From Pseudomonas monsensis (GTDB lineage Bacteria; Pseudomonadota; Gammaproteobacteria; Pseudomonadales; Pseudomonadaceae): a stretch of 64,000 nucleotides of DNA. Positions 33,871 to 45,859 of this stretch are shown here, in pieces. Position numbers and translations under genes: made by a program. The notes beneath the pieces were generated by a model, which was given only the letters and a program-made list of their open reading frames with translations, made no database searches and was not told the origin of the DNA. Each line of letters opens with the position of its first letter. The first letter of the stretch is position 1. The stretch covers positions 2,173,501 through 2,237,500 of the forward strand of contig NZ_CP077087.1 of the NCBI RefSeq assembly GCF_014268495.2. The letters are read 5' to 3'.

Positions 33871-35709
33871 ATGCGTCACGCGCCAAGCGACACGATTACC
33901 TGGAGCATGATGCTCCGCAAACTGCCAATGATCGCCAAGGCCATCCCGCGGGTGGTCAAGGGCATGAAGGCGGCCAACGTCACGGACCCGACCCAAAGCT
34001 GTGGCCTGGGCTGGACGTTCGAACAAGCGACCCTGCGCAATCCCGAAGGCCCGGCGTTAATGCAGGGCGACGTGCTGCTGACCTACACCCAGGTCAACCA
34101 GTGGGCCAACCGCATCGCCGATTATCTGAGCGGGCAGGGCATTGGCAAGGGCGACGTGGTGGCGGTGTTCATCGACAACCGCCCGGAATTGCTGGTGACC
34201 ATTCTTGCCCTGGCCAAGGTCGGTGCCGTCAGCGCGTTGCTCAATACCTCGCAAACCCGCGACACGCTGATTCATAGCGTGAATCTGGTGACGCCGGTGG
34301 CGATTGTCGTCGGCGAGGAGTTGCTGCCGGCGTTCGCCGCCATACGCGCACAGGTATCAATCGCCGCGCATCGCACCTGGTTTGTCGCGGATCAGGACAC
34401 CTACAGCCATCCGGGTATTGCGCCCGAAGGGTACGTCAATCTGATCAGCGCCAGTGCTGACGCCTCCAGCGTCAATCCGCCGAGCAGCCAGCAAGTGTTC
34501 TACGACGACCCGTGTTTCTATATCTACACCTCCGGCACCACCGGTTTGCCCAAGGCCGGAGTGTTCAAACACGGGCGCTGGATGCGCAGTTCGGCCAGTT
34601 TCGGCATGATCGCGCTCAACATGCAGCCCGACGACGTGGTGTATTGCACACTGCCGCTGTACCACGCCACCGGCCTCTGCGTGTGCTGGGGCTCGGCAAT
34701 CAATGGCGCTTCGGGCTTCGCGATCCGGCGCAAATTCAGCGCCAGCCAGTTCTGGAACGATGTGCGCCGTTATCGGGCTACCACCCTTGGCTACGTCGGC
34801 GAGTTGTGCCGTTATCTGGTCGATCAACCGCCCAGCGACGATGACAGTCGCCACGACGTGCGCAAGATGATCGGCAACGGCTTGCGCCCCGGGGCGTGGG
34901 CCGAGTTCAAGACACGTTTCGCCGTTGAGCATATCTGCGAGCTGTACGCCGCGAGCGATGGCAATATCGGCTTCACCAACATCCTCAACTTCGACAACAC
35001 CATCGGCTTCTCGCTGATGGCCTGGGAGTTGGTAGCCTACGATCATGACAGCGGCGAGCCGCTGCGCAGCGACGACGGTTTCATGCGCAAGGTCGGCAAG
35101 GGCGAGCAGGGCCTGCTGTTGGCGCGCATCGACGAAAAAGCGCCACTGGATGGCTACACCGATCCGCAGAAGACCGCCAGGGTTGTGCTGCACGATGTCT
35201 TCAGCAAGGGTGATCGTTTTTTCAACACCGGCGATCTTTTGCGCAATATCGGTTTTGGTCATGCACAGTTTGTCGATCGTCTGGGCGACACCTATCGCTG
35301 GAAAGGTGAAAACGTCTCGACCACCGAAGTGGAAAACCTGCTGCTGCAACATCCGCACATTTCCGAGGCCGTGGCCTATGGCGTGGAAATCCGCAACACC
35401 AACGGTCGCGCCGGCATGGCTGCGATTACCCCGGCAGAATCCCTCGCCACCCTGGATTTCGCCGAGTTACTGACGTTTGCCCGTCAGCGCATGCCGGCCT
35501 ACGCGGTACCGTTGTTCCTGCGGGTGAAGGTGAAAATGGAAACCACCGGCACGTTCAAGTACCAGAAAACCCGCCTGAAAAATGAAGGCTTCGATCCCGG
35601 CCAGACGGGCGATGATCCGGTTTTTGCCTGGCTGCCCGGCACCGATACCTATGTGCAGGTCACCGATGAAGTGTTGGCTGGAATTCATCAGGGCAAATAC
35701 CGCTATTGA
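33871..35709 (+). CDS. Long-chain acyl-CoA synthetase (FATP-like)
   Basis: An adenylate-forming enzyme of 612 residues. The P-loop reads YIYTSGTTGLPKAG near 215-228. The FATP/VLACS-type ending includes the GDRFFNTGDLL and DRLGDTYRWKGENVSTTEVE motifs. It activates fatty acids to CoA thioesters. No linked fatty-acid genes; its promoter lies in the AT-rich palindromic region upstream. Confidence 0.9.
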   Translation: MRHAPSDTITWSMMLRKLPMIAKAIPRVVKGMKAANVTDPTQSCGLGWTFEQATLRNPEGPALMQGDVLLTYTQVNQWANRIADYLSGQGIGKGDVVAVFIDNRPELLVTILALAKVGAVSALLNTSQTRDTLIHSVNLVTPVAIVVGEELLPAFAAIRAQVSIAAHRTWFVADQDTYSHPGIAPEGYVNLISASADASSVNPPSSQQVFYDDPCFYIYTSGTTGLPKAGVFKHGRWMRSSASFGMIALNMQPDDVVYCTLPLYHATGLCVCWGSAINGASGFAIRRKFSASQFWNDVRRYRATTLGYVGELCRYLVDQPPSDDDSRHDVRKMIGNGLRPGAWAEFKTRFAVEHICELYAASDGNIGFTNILNFDNTIGFSLMAWELVAYDHDSGEPLRSDDGFMRKVGKGEQGLLLARIDEKAPLDGYTDPQKTARVVLHDVFSKGDRFFNTGDLLRNIGFGHAQFVDRLGDTYRWKGENVSTTEVENLLLQHPHISEAVAYGVEIRNTNGRAGMAAITPAESLATLDFAELLTFARQRMPAYAVPLFLRVKVKMETTGTFKYQKTRLKNEGFDPGQTGDDPVFAWLPGTDTYVQVTDEVLAGIHQGKYRY

Positions 35710-35805
35710 TTCTGGCTATAGGTAATCTTGAGAAAAAGGGGGTGACAGGCTTCGTCACGCTCGGGAAACTGTCGCCTTTCTGATTGACCGAAAGTGGAGT
35801 TGCCC

Positions 35806-36324
35806 ATGTCTGACCAAAGCCGCCAGATGACCCCAGAAGAAGCTGCCGAATTTACCGAGCAGGTTTTCAACAAGGCGCGCGAAGGTGACGCGCTGATGCT
35901 TGATCGACTGATCGGCGCGGGTTTGCCGGTGAACCTGAAAAACAGCAAGGGCGACACCTTGCTGATGCTGGCCAGTTACTACGGCCATATCGAGGCGGTG
36001 CAGGTGCTGCTGAAACACAAGGCCGATCCGGAACTGCGCAATGGCAACGGCCAGAGCCCGATTGCCGGTGCGGCGTTCAAGGGCGATCTGGCGGTGGTCA
36101 AGGCGTTGGTCGAGGCGGGTGCCGAGATTGAAGGTTCGTCCTTTGATGGCCGGACTGCGCTGATGATGGCCGCGATGTTCAACCGTGTTGAAATCGTTGA
36201 TTACCTGATCGGCAAAGGCGCCGATCCGAAAGCCAAGGATGCCAATGGCATCACCGCCCTGGATGCCGCCCGGACCATGGGCGCGGTCGACACCACGGCG
36301 CAGCTGGAAAAACTGCTGGCCTGA
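35806..36324 (+). CDS. Ankyrin-repeat protein
   Basis: A 172-residue protein made of four ankyrin repeats after a short helical lead (MSDQSRQMTPEEAAEFTEQV). Repeat cores: GDTLLMLASYYGHIEAVQVLL, QSPIAGAAFKGDLAVVKALV and RTALMMAAMFNRVEIVDYLI. No signal peptide, so cytoplasmic. GGAG precedes the ATG. Function unknown; probably protein binding. Confidence 0.9.
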   Translation: MSDQSRQMTPEEAAEFTEQVFNKAREGDALMLDRLIGAGLPVNLKNSKGDTLLMLASYYGHIEAVQVLLKHKADPELRNGNGQSPIAGAAFKGDLAVVKALVEAGAEIEGSSFDGRTALMMAAMFNRVEIVDYLIGKGADPKAKDANGITALDAARTMGAVDTTAQLEKLLA

Positions 36325-36520
36325 GGACAGTCGAGACTCGGTGGCGAGGGCGCTTGCTCCCGCTCCGGTGCGCAGCGCTGGCAAACAGGGTGAGCCCACT
36401 GTTTTTTCGGCTGCTCTGCACCCCAGCGAGAGCGAGCTCCTTCGTCACAGGTGTCGGGTACGCTAAAGAATGCGCTATCCTTCGCGCCCTCAAATTTCTC
36501 CTTCCACAGGATCCGCCTCC

Positions 36521-37051
36521 ATGAAAGCCGCGCTCGTTGAACTCATCAGCAAAATCAGCTCCGGCTGCATGGGCGAGGACGAGATCCTGAACGTCGCCGA
36601 CGAAGCCGCTCAGGCCTACGCCGATGCCGACGCTTTTCTGGCCGCCAACCCGGACATCAACTACGACGACACTTTCCCGATTCCACTAGGCGAGTGGGTA
36701 GTGGTCGGCAGCCTGCCGGAGACCGTGCTGTTCCAGGCCGACACCTATGTCGACCTGTTCGCGCAGATCGTTGCGTCGTTCGGCCCGGGTGTGGACTTCA
36801 GCCTCAAGCCCAAGCAACTGGCCAAGACCGAAGCGTTGACCGCACTCAATCGCATCCAGGTGCAGATGAGCAGCCTGAACAAGGAGAACGGCGGGTACAC
36901 GCTGATGAACTTCAGCCAGTTGCTCGACGACGAGCTGCAAGTGGTGCTGGTCTACGGCAACGACGTGCCTCGGGTGCTGGAGTTGTGTGCCGAGGTTGGC
37001 ATTGCTGCCGCGCCGTCACTGGAAGCCTTGAAAGTCGCCATTCACGTTTGA
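36521..37051 (+). CDS. Conserved hypothetical protein, 176 residues
   Basis: A soluble acidic protein beginning MKAALVELISKISSGCMGED, with a YDDTFPIPLGEWVVVGSLPE stretch and an alpha/beta second half. No recognised domain. The start follows AGGATCC. It is separated from the ankyrin gene by about 200 bases without recognisable features. Confidence 0.7.
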   Translation: MKAALVELISKISSGCMGEDEILNVADEAAQAYADADAFLAANPDINYDDTFPIPLGEWVVVGSLPETVLFQADTYVDLFAQIVASFGPGVDFSLKPKQLAKTEALTALNRIQVQMSSLNKENGGYTLMNFSQLLDDELQVVLVYGNDVPRVLELCAEVGIAAAPSLEALKVAIHV

Positions 37052-37122
37052 ACGCAATAAAAGGGAACCCTGCGCGCGACCGTCTATCCTAAAAGTGCAT
37101 GCCACTATTCTGGAGCGACACC

Positions 37123-37314
37123 ATGGGTTCCACGTTCAACGGTCTGATCGGCCTGATCATTCTTGCCCTCGACATCTGGGCCATCATCAACGTGCTGAAA
37201 AGCGGCGCCGAGACCGGGATGAAAATCCTCTGGGTTCTGCTGATCATCCTCCTGCCGGTGCTGGGCCTGATCATCTGGGCCATAGCCGGGCCACGAGGCA
37301 ACGTGCGGATCTAG
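37123..37314 (+). CDS. Small PLDc_N-type membrane protein
   Basis: A 63-residue two-helix membrane protein (FNGLIGLIILALDIWAIINV and ILWVLLIILLPVLGLIIWAI) with the RGNVRI end. This is the domain found at the N-terminus of cardiolipin synthases, here free-standing. GGAG lies eight bases before the ATG. Confidence 0.85.
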   Translation: MGSTFNGLIGLIILALDIWAIINVLKSGAETGMKILWVLLIILLPVLGLIIWAIAGPRGNVRI

Positions 37315-37341
37315 CCACAACGTTGAAATCACCCCAGAACC

Positions 37342-37430
37342 TGTGGGAGCTGGCTGGCCAGCGATAGCATCGCAGCGGTGTCACGCAGAGACCGTGTTGA
37401 CTGCATCGCTGGCAAGCCAGCTCCCACAAG
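37342..37430. repeat. Inverted REP pair
   Basis: GTGGGAGCTGGCTGGCCAGC on the left and the inverse CATCGCTGGCAAGCCAGCTC on the right, in the gap before speE. The left copy has diverged slightly. Confidence 0.85.
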
Positions 37431-37551
37431 GTTATGCAGATTGCCGATCAGCCGAGGTTCGACCTGTCATCTTTGGCAACGTAAAATGCGCGCCTTTCCC
37501 GGGCAATCGTCAGCATGATGGGCGCCTGCGCATTCCTCGGAGCACCTGACC

Positions 37552-38427
<876 letters not shown>

Positions 38428-38602
38428 CTGAGTGAAGGGATTGTCTGTGGCGAGGGGATAAGTCCCCTCGGCCCAAAAGTTTTCCAACCCCCAACGTGAT
38501 GTTTTTTTCATGTTCGGCAGATGTATTCCTTTTGAACGATCAATCTCGCGAAAAGTCGAGATAGAAGTAAGCCCATTTACGGGTTTGATCGAGGAGGCAC
38601 CG

Positions 38603-38836
38603 ATGCAAAAGTGGAAAGTCACTTTCGTGGACGATCATGGTGAAATTGTCGATGAGGTGTTCGAGCAGGCAGAATGCCCCAGTGATGACGAGGCCGCTCG
38701 AATGGTCAAGGCGCGGTTGCTTCCTGTCGCCGCCGAACTGGATCTGAACGATCTGGAAGGGCGTACCGCCGATGCTGGTGTCAAAAGCCTGAAAAGCCAG
38801 AACAGCATCGAAATCCGTAGCATCACGCCAATCTGA
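38603..38836 (+). CDS. Small conserved hypothetical protein, 77 residues
   Basis: MQKWKVTFVDDHGEIVDEVF onward; acidic, single alpha/beta unit, no membrane segment. GAGGAGG lies five bases before the ATG, which fixes the start. No family recognised. Confidence 0.7.
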   Translation: MQKWKVTFVDDHGEIVDEVFEQAECPSDDEAARMVKARLLPVAAELDLNDLEGRTADAGVKSLKSQNSIEIRSITPI

Positions 38837-39046
38837 AATTCTTCTTGTCACCTGAAGCACCAGGCCTTGGCAGCGGCTCTATCTTGGGGCTACTCTGCAA
38901 GCGAGATCAGCGAACGGATCGCTAAGGTCTGGTCTTGTCAGCTACATGCTTGTTTCCCGCGTGCAACCACGTTGCCGCAGTACTTTGGCCAGAGGCCCGG
39001 GGCGGGAATACGGAAAGTCTATCCATCTATCTGAGGGGGACGATTC

Positions 39047-39394
39047 ATGAGCACAGCCTATCAAGAAGACATCAGCAGCAATGTTCTGCGCCGCATGAAA
39101 GAAGGCGGGTTCGATTTTTCCCGTTTTCATCCCATCGAGTTCTACGCCATTTTCCCGGACGAGGAGCGGGCGCGCAGGGCGGCAGGCAAGTTTCGCGGTG
39201 AATCCATCAATGCTCAGGTCAGTGCGCGCGACGATGGCGCCTGGTCGCTGGAATTGAGCAAAGTGATGTATGCAACGTATGACGACATTGGCGATTTCGA
39301 GCAGGGTTTCTCTGCCGTGGTCGAGCCGCTGGGCGGCATCATCGAAGGCTGGGGCGTCAAGCAGGAGGTGCGCAACCGCTATCGTCTGAACTGA
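39047..39394 (+). CDS. rraB: RraB-family ribonuclease E inhibitor
   Basis: A 115-residue protein with the RraB fold: a SSNVLRRMKEGGFDFSRFHP lead, IEFYAIFPDEERARRAA and the GIIEGWGVKQEV ending. RraB proteins bind RNase E and modulate mRNA decay. The gene stands alone. Confidence 0.85.
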   Translation: MSTAYQEDISSNVLRRMKEGGFDFSRFHPIEFYAIFPDEERARRAAGKFRGESINAQVSARDDGAWSLELSKVMYATYDDIGDFEQGFSAVVEPLGGIIEGWGVKQEVRNRYRLN

Positions 39395-39928
39395 TCTCCG
39401 GTTACAGGTATCGGGCAACGGCTGACCTTCGGGTCGGCCGTTGTCGTTTCCAGAGATCAAAAGATCACAGCCTTCGGCAGCTCCTGCAACAGTCACCCGC
39501 AGGAACGGCCAAAGGCTTTGATCTTTTGCTTTTACTTTCAAAACATTTCAAGCGGGCAAAAAAAAGCCACCGCAGAGGGTGGCTGAAAGGGAAGACCGAT
39601 AAGCCGGGGAAACCGGTCAGGGTTAAGGCCTGCGGGACTGCGGTCACAGTCCGGATTGGTTGGGCTGAACATTTCACCAGGGAAATTGTGCAGCGGATGC
39701 GCGGATTATCCGCAGCCGGCACCGGGCAGTGAAATCAACTCTGACTATGCTGGTGATAGGCGCTGCAATGCGTCGCAATGAAGCGGGGGCAATCAGGTTG
39801 GGGCATTTGCCGCACAGGAATGGTGCGGTGCCTGCGGCGTCATTATCCAACCGATTGAAATCAAAGCGTTTATGCCGATGGCACGGGCCTTGCGAAGGCC
39901 TGTAGGTCCGGGTGACAAGGAGTACGGC
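39395..39928. other. Gene-free stretch with several hairpins
   Basis: 39456-39531 is an imperfect palindrome (CAAAAGATCACAGCCTT against AAGGCTTTGATCTTTTG) of the kind scattered in Pseudomonas genomes. 39565-39587 is a terminator-like AAGCCACC / GGTGGCT stem. GC-rich hairpins follow at 39596-39720. I see no coding sequence. The ribosome site GGTGACAAGGAG precedes the ATG at 39929. Confidence 0.5.
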
Positions 39929-41338
39929 ATGATCCGCACCTATTTTGATGAAATGTACGATGCCGGCGGCCTGGTTCGCCCGCATTACCGGGAGTTCGCG
40001 CGCTGGCTGGCCGACACGCCTGACGAGTTGCTGGCACAACGGCGACGCGAGGCTGACTTGCTGTTCCACCGTGCCGGCATCACCTTCACGCTCTACGGGG
40101 ACGAGCAGGGCACCGAGCGCCTGATTCCTTTCGACACGATTCCGCGCAGCATTCCCGCCAGCGAATGGCGGATTGTCGAGCGCGGGTGTATCCAGCGAGT
40201 CAAGGCGCTGAACATGTTTCTCGCCGACCTTTATCACGAGCAGCGCATCATCAAGGCCGGGATCATTCCCGCCGAACAAGTGCTGGCCAACGAGCAATAC
40301 CAGTTGGCGATGCAAGGGCTGGATCTGCACCGCGATATCTACTCGCACATTTCCGGCGTCGATCTGGTGCGCGATGGCGACGGCACTTACTACGTGCTCG
40401 AAGACAACCTGCGGACCCCGAGCGGCGTGAGCTACATGCTCGAAGACCGCAAGATGATGATGCGTCTGTTCCCCGAGCTGTTCGCCGCCCAGCGCATCGC
40501 GCCCATCGACCACTATCCGAATCTGTTGCTCGACACCCTGAAAAGCTCCAGCCCCATCGACGACCCGAGCGTGGTGGTGCTGACGCCGGGGCGCTTCAAC
40601 AGTGCGTTCTTCGAGCATGCGTTTCTGGCGCGGGAGATGGGCGTCGAGCTGGTGGAGGGCGCGGATCTGTTCGTGCGCGACGACAAAGTCTTCATGCGCA
40701 CCACCGACGGGCCAAAACCGGTGGACGTGATCTACCGTCGCCTCGACGACGCGTTCCTCGATCCGCTGGCGTTCAACCCCGACTCGATGCTCGGTGTACC
40801 GGGACTGCTGTCGTCCTATCGCTCCGGCAATGTCGTGCTGGCCAACGCCATCGGTACCGGGGTGGCGGACGATAAATCGGTGTATCCGTTCGTCACTGAC
40901 ATGATCCGTTTTTATCTCGACGAAGAACCGATCCTGAAGAACGTGCCGACCTGGCAATGCCGCAACCCGTCCGAACTGTCCCACGTACTGGCCAATCTGC
41001 CGGAGCTGGTGGTCAAGGAAACCCAGGGCTCCGGTGGATACGGAATGCTCGTCGGGCCGGCATCAACGACCGCGGAAATCGACGCGTTCCGCGAGCGGAT
41101 CAAGGCCAAGCCGCACGCCTACATCGCACAACCGACGCTGTCGCTGTCGACCTGTCCGACCTTTGTCGAAAACGGCATTGCGCCGCGCCATATCGACCTG
41201 CGGCCATTTGTCTTGTCCGGTCGCGAAACCCGGGTTGTGCCCGGCGGTTTGACCCGTGTTGCCCTGCGCGAAGGCTCCCTGGTGGTGAATTCCTCCCAGG
41301 GCGGCGGAACCAAGGACACCTGGGTGGTCGAGGATTGA
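39929..41338 (+). CDS. Circularly permuted ATP-grasp type 2 protein
   Basis: A 469-residue protein with the DUF404/DUF407 architecture: MIRTYFDEMYDAGGLVRPHY at the start, VLEDNLRTPSGVSYMLEDR in the middle and the VVKETQGSGGYGMLVGP segment for nucleotide binding. Predicted peptide or amide ligase. First gene of a three-gene operon with an alpha-E protein and a transglutaminase, a widely conserved set of uncertain biochemical role. Confidence 0.92.
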   Translation: MIRTYFDEMYDAGGLVRPHYREFARWLADTPDELLAQRRREADLLFHRAGITFTLYGDEQGTERLIPFDTIPRSIPASEWRIVERGCIQRVKALNMFLADLYHEQRIIKAGIIPAEQVLANEQYQLAMQGLDLHRDIYSHISGVDLVRDGDGTYYVLEDNLRTPSGVSYMLEDRKMMMRLFPELFAAQRIAPIDHYPNLLLDTLKSSSPIDDPSVVVLTPGRFNSAFFEHAFLAREMGVELVEGADLFVRDDKVFMRTTDGPKPVDVIYRRLDDAFLDPLAFNPDSMLGVPGLLSSYRSGNVVLANAIGTGVADDKSVYPFVTDMIRFYLDEEPILKNVPTWQCRNPSELSHVLANLPELVVKETQGSGGYGMLVGPASTTAEIDAFRERIKAKPHAYIAQPTLSLSTCPTFVENGIAPRHIDLRPFVLSGRETRVVPGGLTRVALREGSLVVNSSQGGGTKDTWVVED

Positions 41339-41350
41339 AGGAAGCTTGCC

Positions 41351-42301
41351 ATGTTAAGTAGAACTGCCTCGGATCTGTATTGGATGTCGCGTTACCTGGA
41401 GCGGGCGGAAAACCTCGCGCGGATGCTCGACGTCAGTTACTCGTTGTCGCTGATGCCGCAGGACGGTCGCGGCGATGGTCTGCACGAATTGGCCATGCCG
41501 CTGTTGATCACCGGCACCCTCGACGATTACCTGGAGCGTCACGGCGAACTGCACGCCGAACGCCTGTTGCACTTTTTCGCCCTCGATGCGGCCAACCCGG
41601 CAAGTATCTACAGTTGCCTCGGCGCAGCGCGGGCCAGTGCCCATGCGGTGCGTGGGCGCATCACCGCCGACATGTGGGAAAACATCAACGCCACCTGGCT
41701 GGAAATTCGCGGGATCGCCGAACAAGGCCTGAGCCGCTATGGCATGAGCCGTTTCTGCGAGTGGATCAAGGAGCGTTCGCACCTGTTCCGTGGTGCGTCC
41801 TACGGCACGATCATGCGTAACGATGCGTTTCGCTTTATTCGTCTGGGCACGTTTATCGAGCGCGCCGACAACACGCTGCGCCTGCTCGATGCGCGTTATG
41901 AAATGGCCGGGGATCAGGCCGAAGCGGTCAGCGACGGCACCGCCCACGCGTATTACCAGTGGAGTGCATTGCTGCGGGCCTTGTCGTCGTTCGAGGCCTA
42001 CACCGAAATCTACCGCGATGCCCCCGGCGCCCGGCATGTCGCCGAGTTGCTGCTGCTGCGCGCCGATGTGCCGCGGTCGCTGCGTGCGTGCACCGAGGAG
42101 ATCGACCAGATCCTCGCGCAATTGCCCGGCGCCAACGGTCGACCGGCGCAACGGCTGGCGGCGGAAATGGACGCACGTCTGCGCTACACCGGCATCAACG
42201 AAATTCTCGAGGAAGGCCTGCACGCGTGGCTGACCGAATTCATCCCGCTGGTGCGCCAGTTGGGCAACGCCATTCACAGTTCCTACCTGGAGGCTGCATG
42301 A
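41351..42301 (+). CDS. Alpha-E domain protein
   Basis: An all-helical protein of 316 residues starting MLSRTASDLYWMSRYLERAE, the family hallmark, with TFIERADNTLRLLDARYEM later. It lies 12 bases after the ATP-grasp gene and overlaps the transglutaminase start by four bases. Function unknown but always seen with the ATP-grasp partner. Confidence 0.92.
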   Translation: MLSRTASDLYWMSRYLERAENLARMLDVSYSLSLMPQDGRGDGLHELAMPLLITGTLDDYLERHGELHAERLLHFFALDAANPASIYSCLGAARASAHAVRGRITADMWENINATWLEIRGIAEQGLSRYGMSRFCEWIKERSHLFRGASYGTIMRNDAFRFIRLGTFIERADNTLRLLDARYEMAGDQAEAVSDGTAHAYYQWSALLRALSSFEAYTEIYRDAPGARHVAELLLLRADVPRSLRACTEEIDQILAQLPGANGRPAQRLAAEMDARLRYTGINEILEEGLHAWLTEFIPLVRQLGNAIHSSYLEAA

Positions 42302-43107
42302 GACTTTCCATTAGCCACGAGACCACCTATCACTACGAAGATCAGGTGCGGGCGAGCATCCAGTACCTGCGGCTGACCCCCCACGACAGCGAGCGCCAGC
42401 ATGTACTCAGTTGGCAGCTCGACCTGCCGCGTCCGGTGCGTGCGCAACTCGATCCGTTCGGCAACATCCTGCACGTGCTGACCATGGACGAGCCGCATGA
42501 AGCGATCATCATCGGCGCGCGAGGGCAGGTCGATATCGACGAATTGCGCGAGGCCGAACATGAGAGTCAGTCGGCGCTGCCGTTCCTGCGTTTTACCCGG
42601 TTGACCGAGGCGGACGAGGCATTGCGTGCGTTTGCGGCGAAAACCTGCAAGCAGCGGCGTGATCGCACGGCGCTGATTGATCTGATGCACGGTTTGAATC
42701 AACACATGACTTACACGCCGGGCTCCACCGAAGTCGACACGCGGGCTGCGGATGCGTTTGCCGGACGTGCTGGCGTGTGTCAGGACCATACCCACGCGTT
42801 TCTGGCCTGTGCGCGCAGTCTCGGGGTGCCATCACGTTATGTGTCGGGTTATCTGTACAGCGAGGATTGCGAGCATCTGGCCAGCCATGCCTGGGCAGAA
42901 GCCTGGCTGGATGACGCCTGGTACAGCTTTGACGTGACCAATGAACTGGCGCGCCCTGAGCGTCACCTGAAACTGGCGGTAGGCCTCGATTACCTGGACG
43001 CCTGCCCGGTACGCGGGATGCGTCGGGGCGGGGGTTGTGAACAGATGCATGCGAAGGTGTTCGTGTCGCCCACCCCGGCGCCGGTTATCTCCGTGCAACA
43101 GCAATAA
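42298..43107 (+). CDS. Transglutaminase-like cysteine protease family protein
   Basis: A 269-residue protein with an N-terminal beta domain (MRLSISHETTYHYEDQVRAS). The transglutaminase core has its catalytic Cys in AGVCQDHTHAFLACARSLG, His in ASHAWAEAW and Asp in WYSFDVTN. ATGA overlap with the alpha-E gene. Likely a protease or amidase acting with the ATP-grasp ligase. Confidence 0.93.
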   Translation: MRLSISHETTYHYEDQVRASIQYLRLTPHDSERQHVLSWQLDLPRPVRAQLDPFGNILHVLTMDEPHEAIIIGARGQVDIDELREAEHESQSALPFLRFTRLTEADEALRAFAAKTCKQRRDRTALIDLMHGLNQHMTYTPGSTEVDTRAADAFAGRAGVCQDHTHAFLACARSLGVPSRYVSGYLYSEDCEHLASHAWAEAWLDDAWYSFDVTNELARPERHLKLAVGLDYLDACPVRGMRRGGGCEQMHAKVFVSPTPAPVISVQQQ

Positions 43108-43119
43108 CTGCAATACCGC

Positions 43120-43198
43120 TATCGCTGGCAAGCCAGTTCTCACAAGATTACCGCGGCTTCAGAGTCGGCGGATAACCTGTGGGGCTTGCCAGCGAAGC
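43120..43198. repeat. Degenerate inverted REP pair
   Basis: TATCGCTGGCAAGCCAGTTC on the left and GGGGCTTGCCAGCGA on the right, between convergent genes. Confidence 0.75.
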
Positions 43199-43221
43199 GG
43201 TCAGTGATAATACCCCATTGC

Positions 43222-44043
43222 TTATGGCTTAACCTTGCGCCCGGCCATGTGTTGCAAATAGCCGATCAGCAACTGCAGATCCTTCTCTGGCAACACATCT
43301 GCCGAAAACCCCGGCATCTTCGCCTGCGGCCATTGGCGCAAACTCTGCGGATCGCGGATATACCGCTTGAGGAAATCCGCGCCGAAGTACTCCGTCGGGT
43401 TATACGGAATATTCAGATCCGGCCCGAACTGCGCATCCCCCGCACCGTTCAGGCGGTGACAGGCCAGACAGTTTTTCTGAAACAGGGCGAACCCCTGATT
43501 CACCGGGTCATCTGCTTTCAGCTTGGCATCGGGCAACAGCGCCGGAAAGCGCTCCGCCACCGGAGCCATGCGCTTGATGCTCGCCACTTCGAACGGCCAC
43601 TGCTCCGGGCTGATATGACCGGCCTGCGGATCCGTCCATACCAGATAAAACGGTCCAGCACTGTGCTTGCCCGCCGACAGCGGCGGCCACGGCTGCGCCG
43701 GGTCTTCAATGGCCAGCCAGGCCCGTGCACCTTTGCTATTGAGCAACGGCGCGGCCGCCAGCTCGGCGGCAAACCCGTCCAGCGCTACCGCTTGCAGATG
43801 ATCGTCAGGTTTGATGCCGGTCAGCAGCGCGGCCACGGGCACGGCGCGATAGGTCATGTCCTTTTTGTAGGACACATCGTTTTTGATCGTCAGGGTTTGC
43901 ACTAGAGGATGCTTGAGCAGCTCCTCGGTCTGCCAGGTGCGGGTGTGGGCGCCCAGTTGCAGATCCAACTGAGCGGCAGACAAGGGCAGGCTCAGCAGCA
44001 AGGCCCCGAACGCAATGAGATTCTTCAAATGATCGCCGTCCAT
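43222..44043 (-). CDS. Exported c-type cytochrome with molybdopterin-oxidoreductase-like N-terminal domain
   Basis: Signal peptide LKNLIAFGALLLSLPLSAAQ. Residues about 30-170 resemble a sulfite-oxidase-type fold without obvious cofactor Cys. The haem motif CLACH then appears with distal Met candidates (KMPGFSADVLPEKDLQLLIG), a small cytochrome c domain. Periplasmic electron carrier. The start is uncertain: ATG 44043, or a TTG at the first residue of the signal peptide nine codons in from the earlier ATG context. Confidence 0.8.
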   Translation of the reverse strand: MDGDHLKNLIAFGALLLSLPLSAAQLDLQLGAHTRTWQTEELLKHPLVQTLTIKNDVSYKKDMTYRAVPVAALLTGIKPDDHLQAVALDGFAAELAAAPLLNSKGARAWLAIEDPAQPWPPLSAGKHSAGPFYLVWTDPQAGHISPEQWPFEVASIKRMAPVAERFPALLPDAKLKADDPVNQGFALFQKNCLACHRLNGAGDAQFGPDLNIPYNPTEYFGADFLKRYIRDPQSLRQWPQAKMPGFSADVLPEKDLQLLIGYLQHMAGRKVKP

Positions 44044-44139
44044 GTCGTGGAAGTGCACAAAGGTTGGCACAGCCATGCTGGCCCGGATAGCGGGCCACGC
44101 ACATTTTTAATGGGCGATGACGGGCGCCGGTCGCTTGAT

Positions 44140-44235
44140 TCAGCCAATGACCTTGGTCAGGTTCGGCAAAATCAGCAACAGCGTCGTGGCGAAAAGAATG
44201 AGCCCTGCTTGACGAACTTTTGGTTGTTTGAACAT
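44140..44235 (-). CDS. Tiny membrane protein, 31 residues
   Basis: Reads MFKQPKVRQAGLILFATTLL and ends LPNLTKVIG. One hydrophobic helix after a basic head, so positive-inside orientation. AAGG precedes the ATG. Lies just upstream of the cytochrome gene on the same strand. Too short for firm calling, but composition and ribosome site look real. Confidence 0.5.
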   Translation of the reverse strand: MFKQPKVRQAGLILFATTLLLILPNLTKVIG

Positions 44236-44629
44236 GGCTTGACCGCCTTTATTGTTATTTCCTGATGTTTGCCTGCATATCCATGACGGCAAACGCTGCA
44301 CTTCCTGTTGAAGAACGTCGGCCTCGGCAAAACCCGACGACCATGACGTACATGTTCTACCTTAGGGCCCGCGTCACGCTTGGCTTAGATCCATTTCATA
44401 TGAATTTGCTGCCGAATATGCTTAAAAAAGCATGAGGCGTTTTGCCAGCTTCTTTGCCGCCCGCTGGCTAGACAACTCGCGCACCTGAACCGGTTCACCC
44501 GTTGTTCAATGACCGTCCGTCTGAGCGTGTGCGTCAACGCCATTGAGCACTGTGGTCATTGAATCCATGAGCGTCCGGGCCAAGAGTGGAGGCACGAGCA
44601 ATCACTCACCGCACAGGTTCGAGGACGTC
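44236..44629. promoter_or_regulatory. Regulatory gap before the fadA-like gene
   Basis: No gene seen. 44486-44497 is a perfect palindrome TGAACCGGTTCA. 44505-44514 TTCAATGACC and 44554-44563 GGTCATTGAA form a ten-base inverted repeat. Either could be an operator for the fatty-acid genes downstream. Confidence 0.4.
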
Positions 44630-45835
<1,206 letters not shown>

Positions 45836-45859
45836 GCCCCGAATTCAAGGAACCTTGTT

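Noticed and set aside
39674..40984. 436-codon minus-strand frame opposite the ATP-grasp gene
   Set aside because: Antisense shadow of a well-supported operon gene; no domain or ribosome site.
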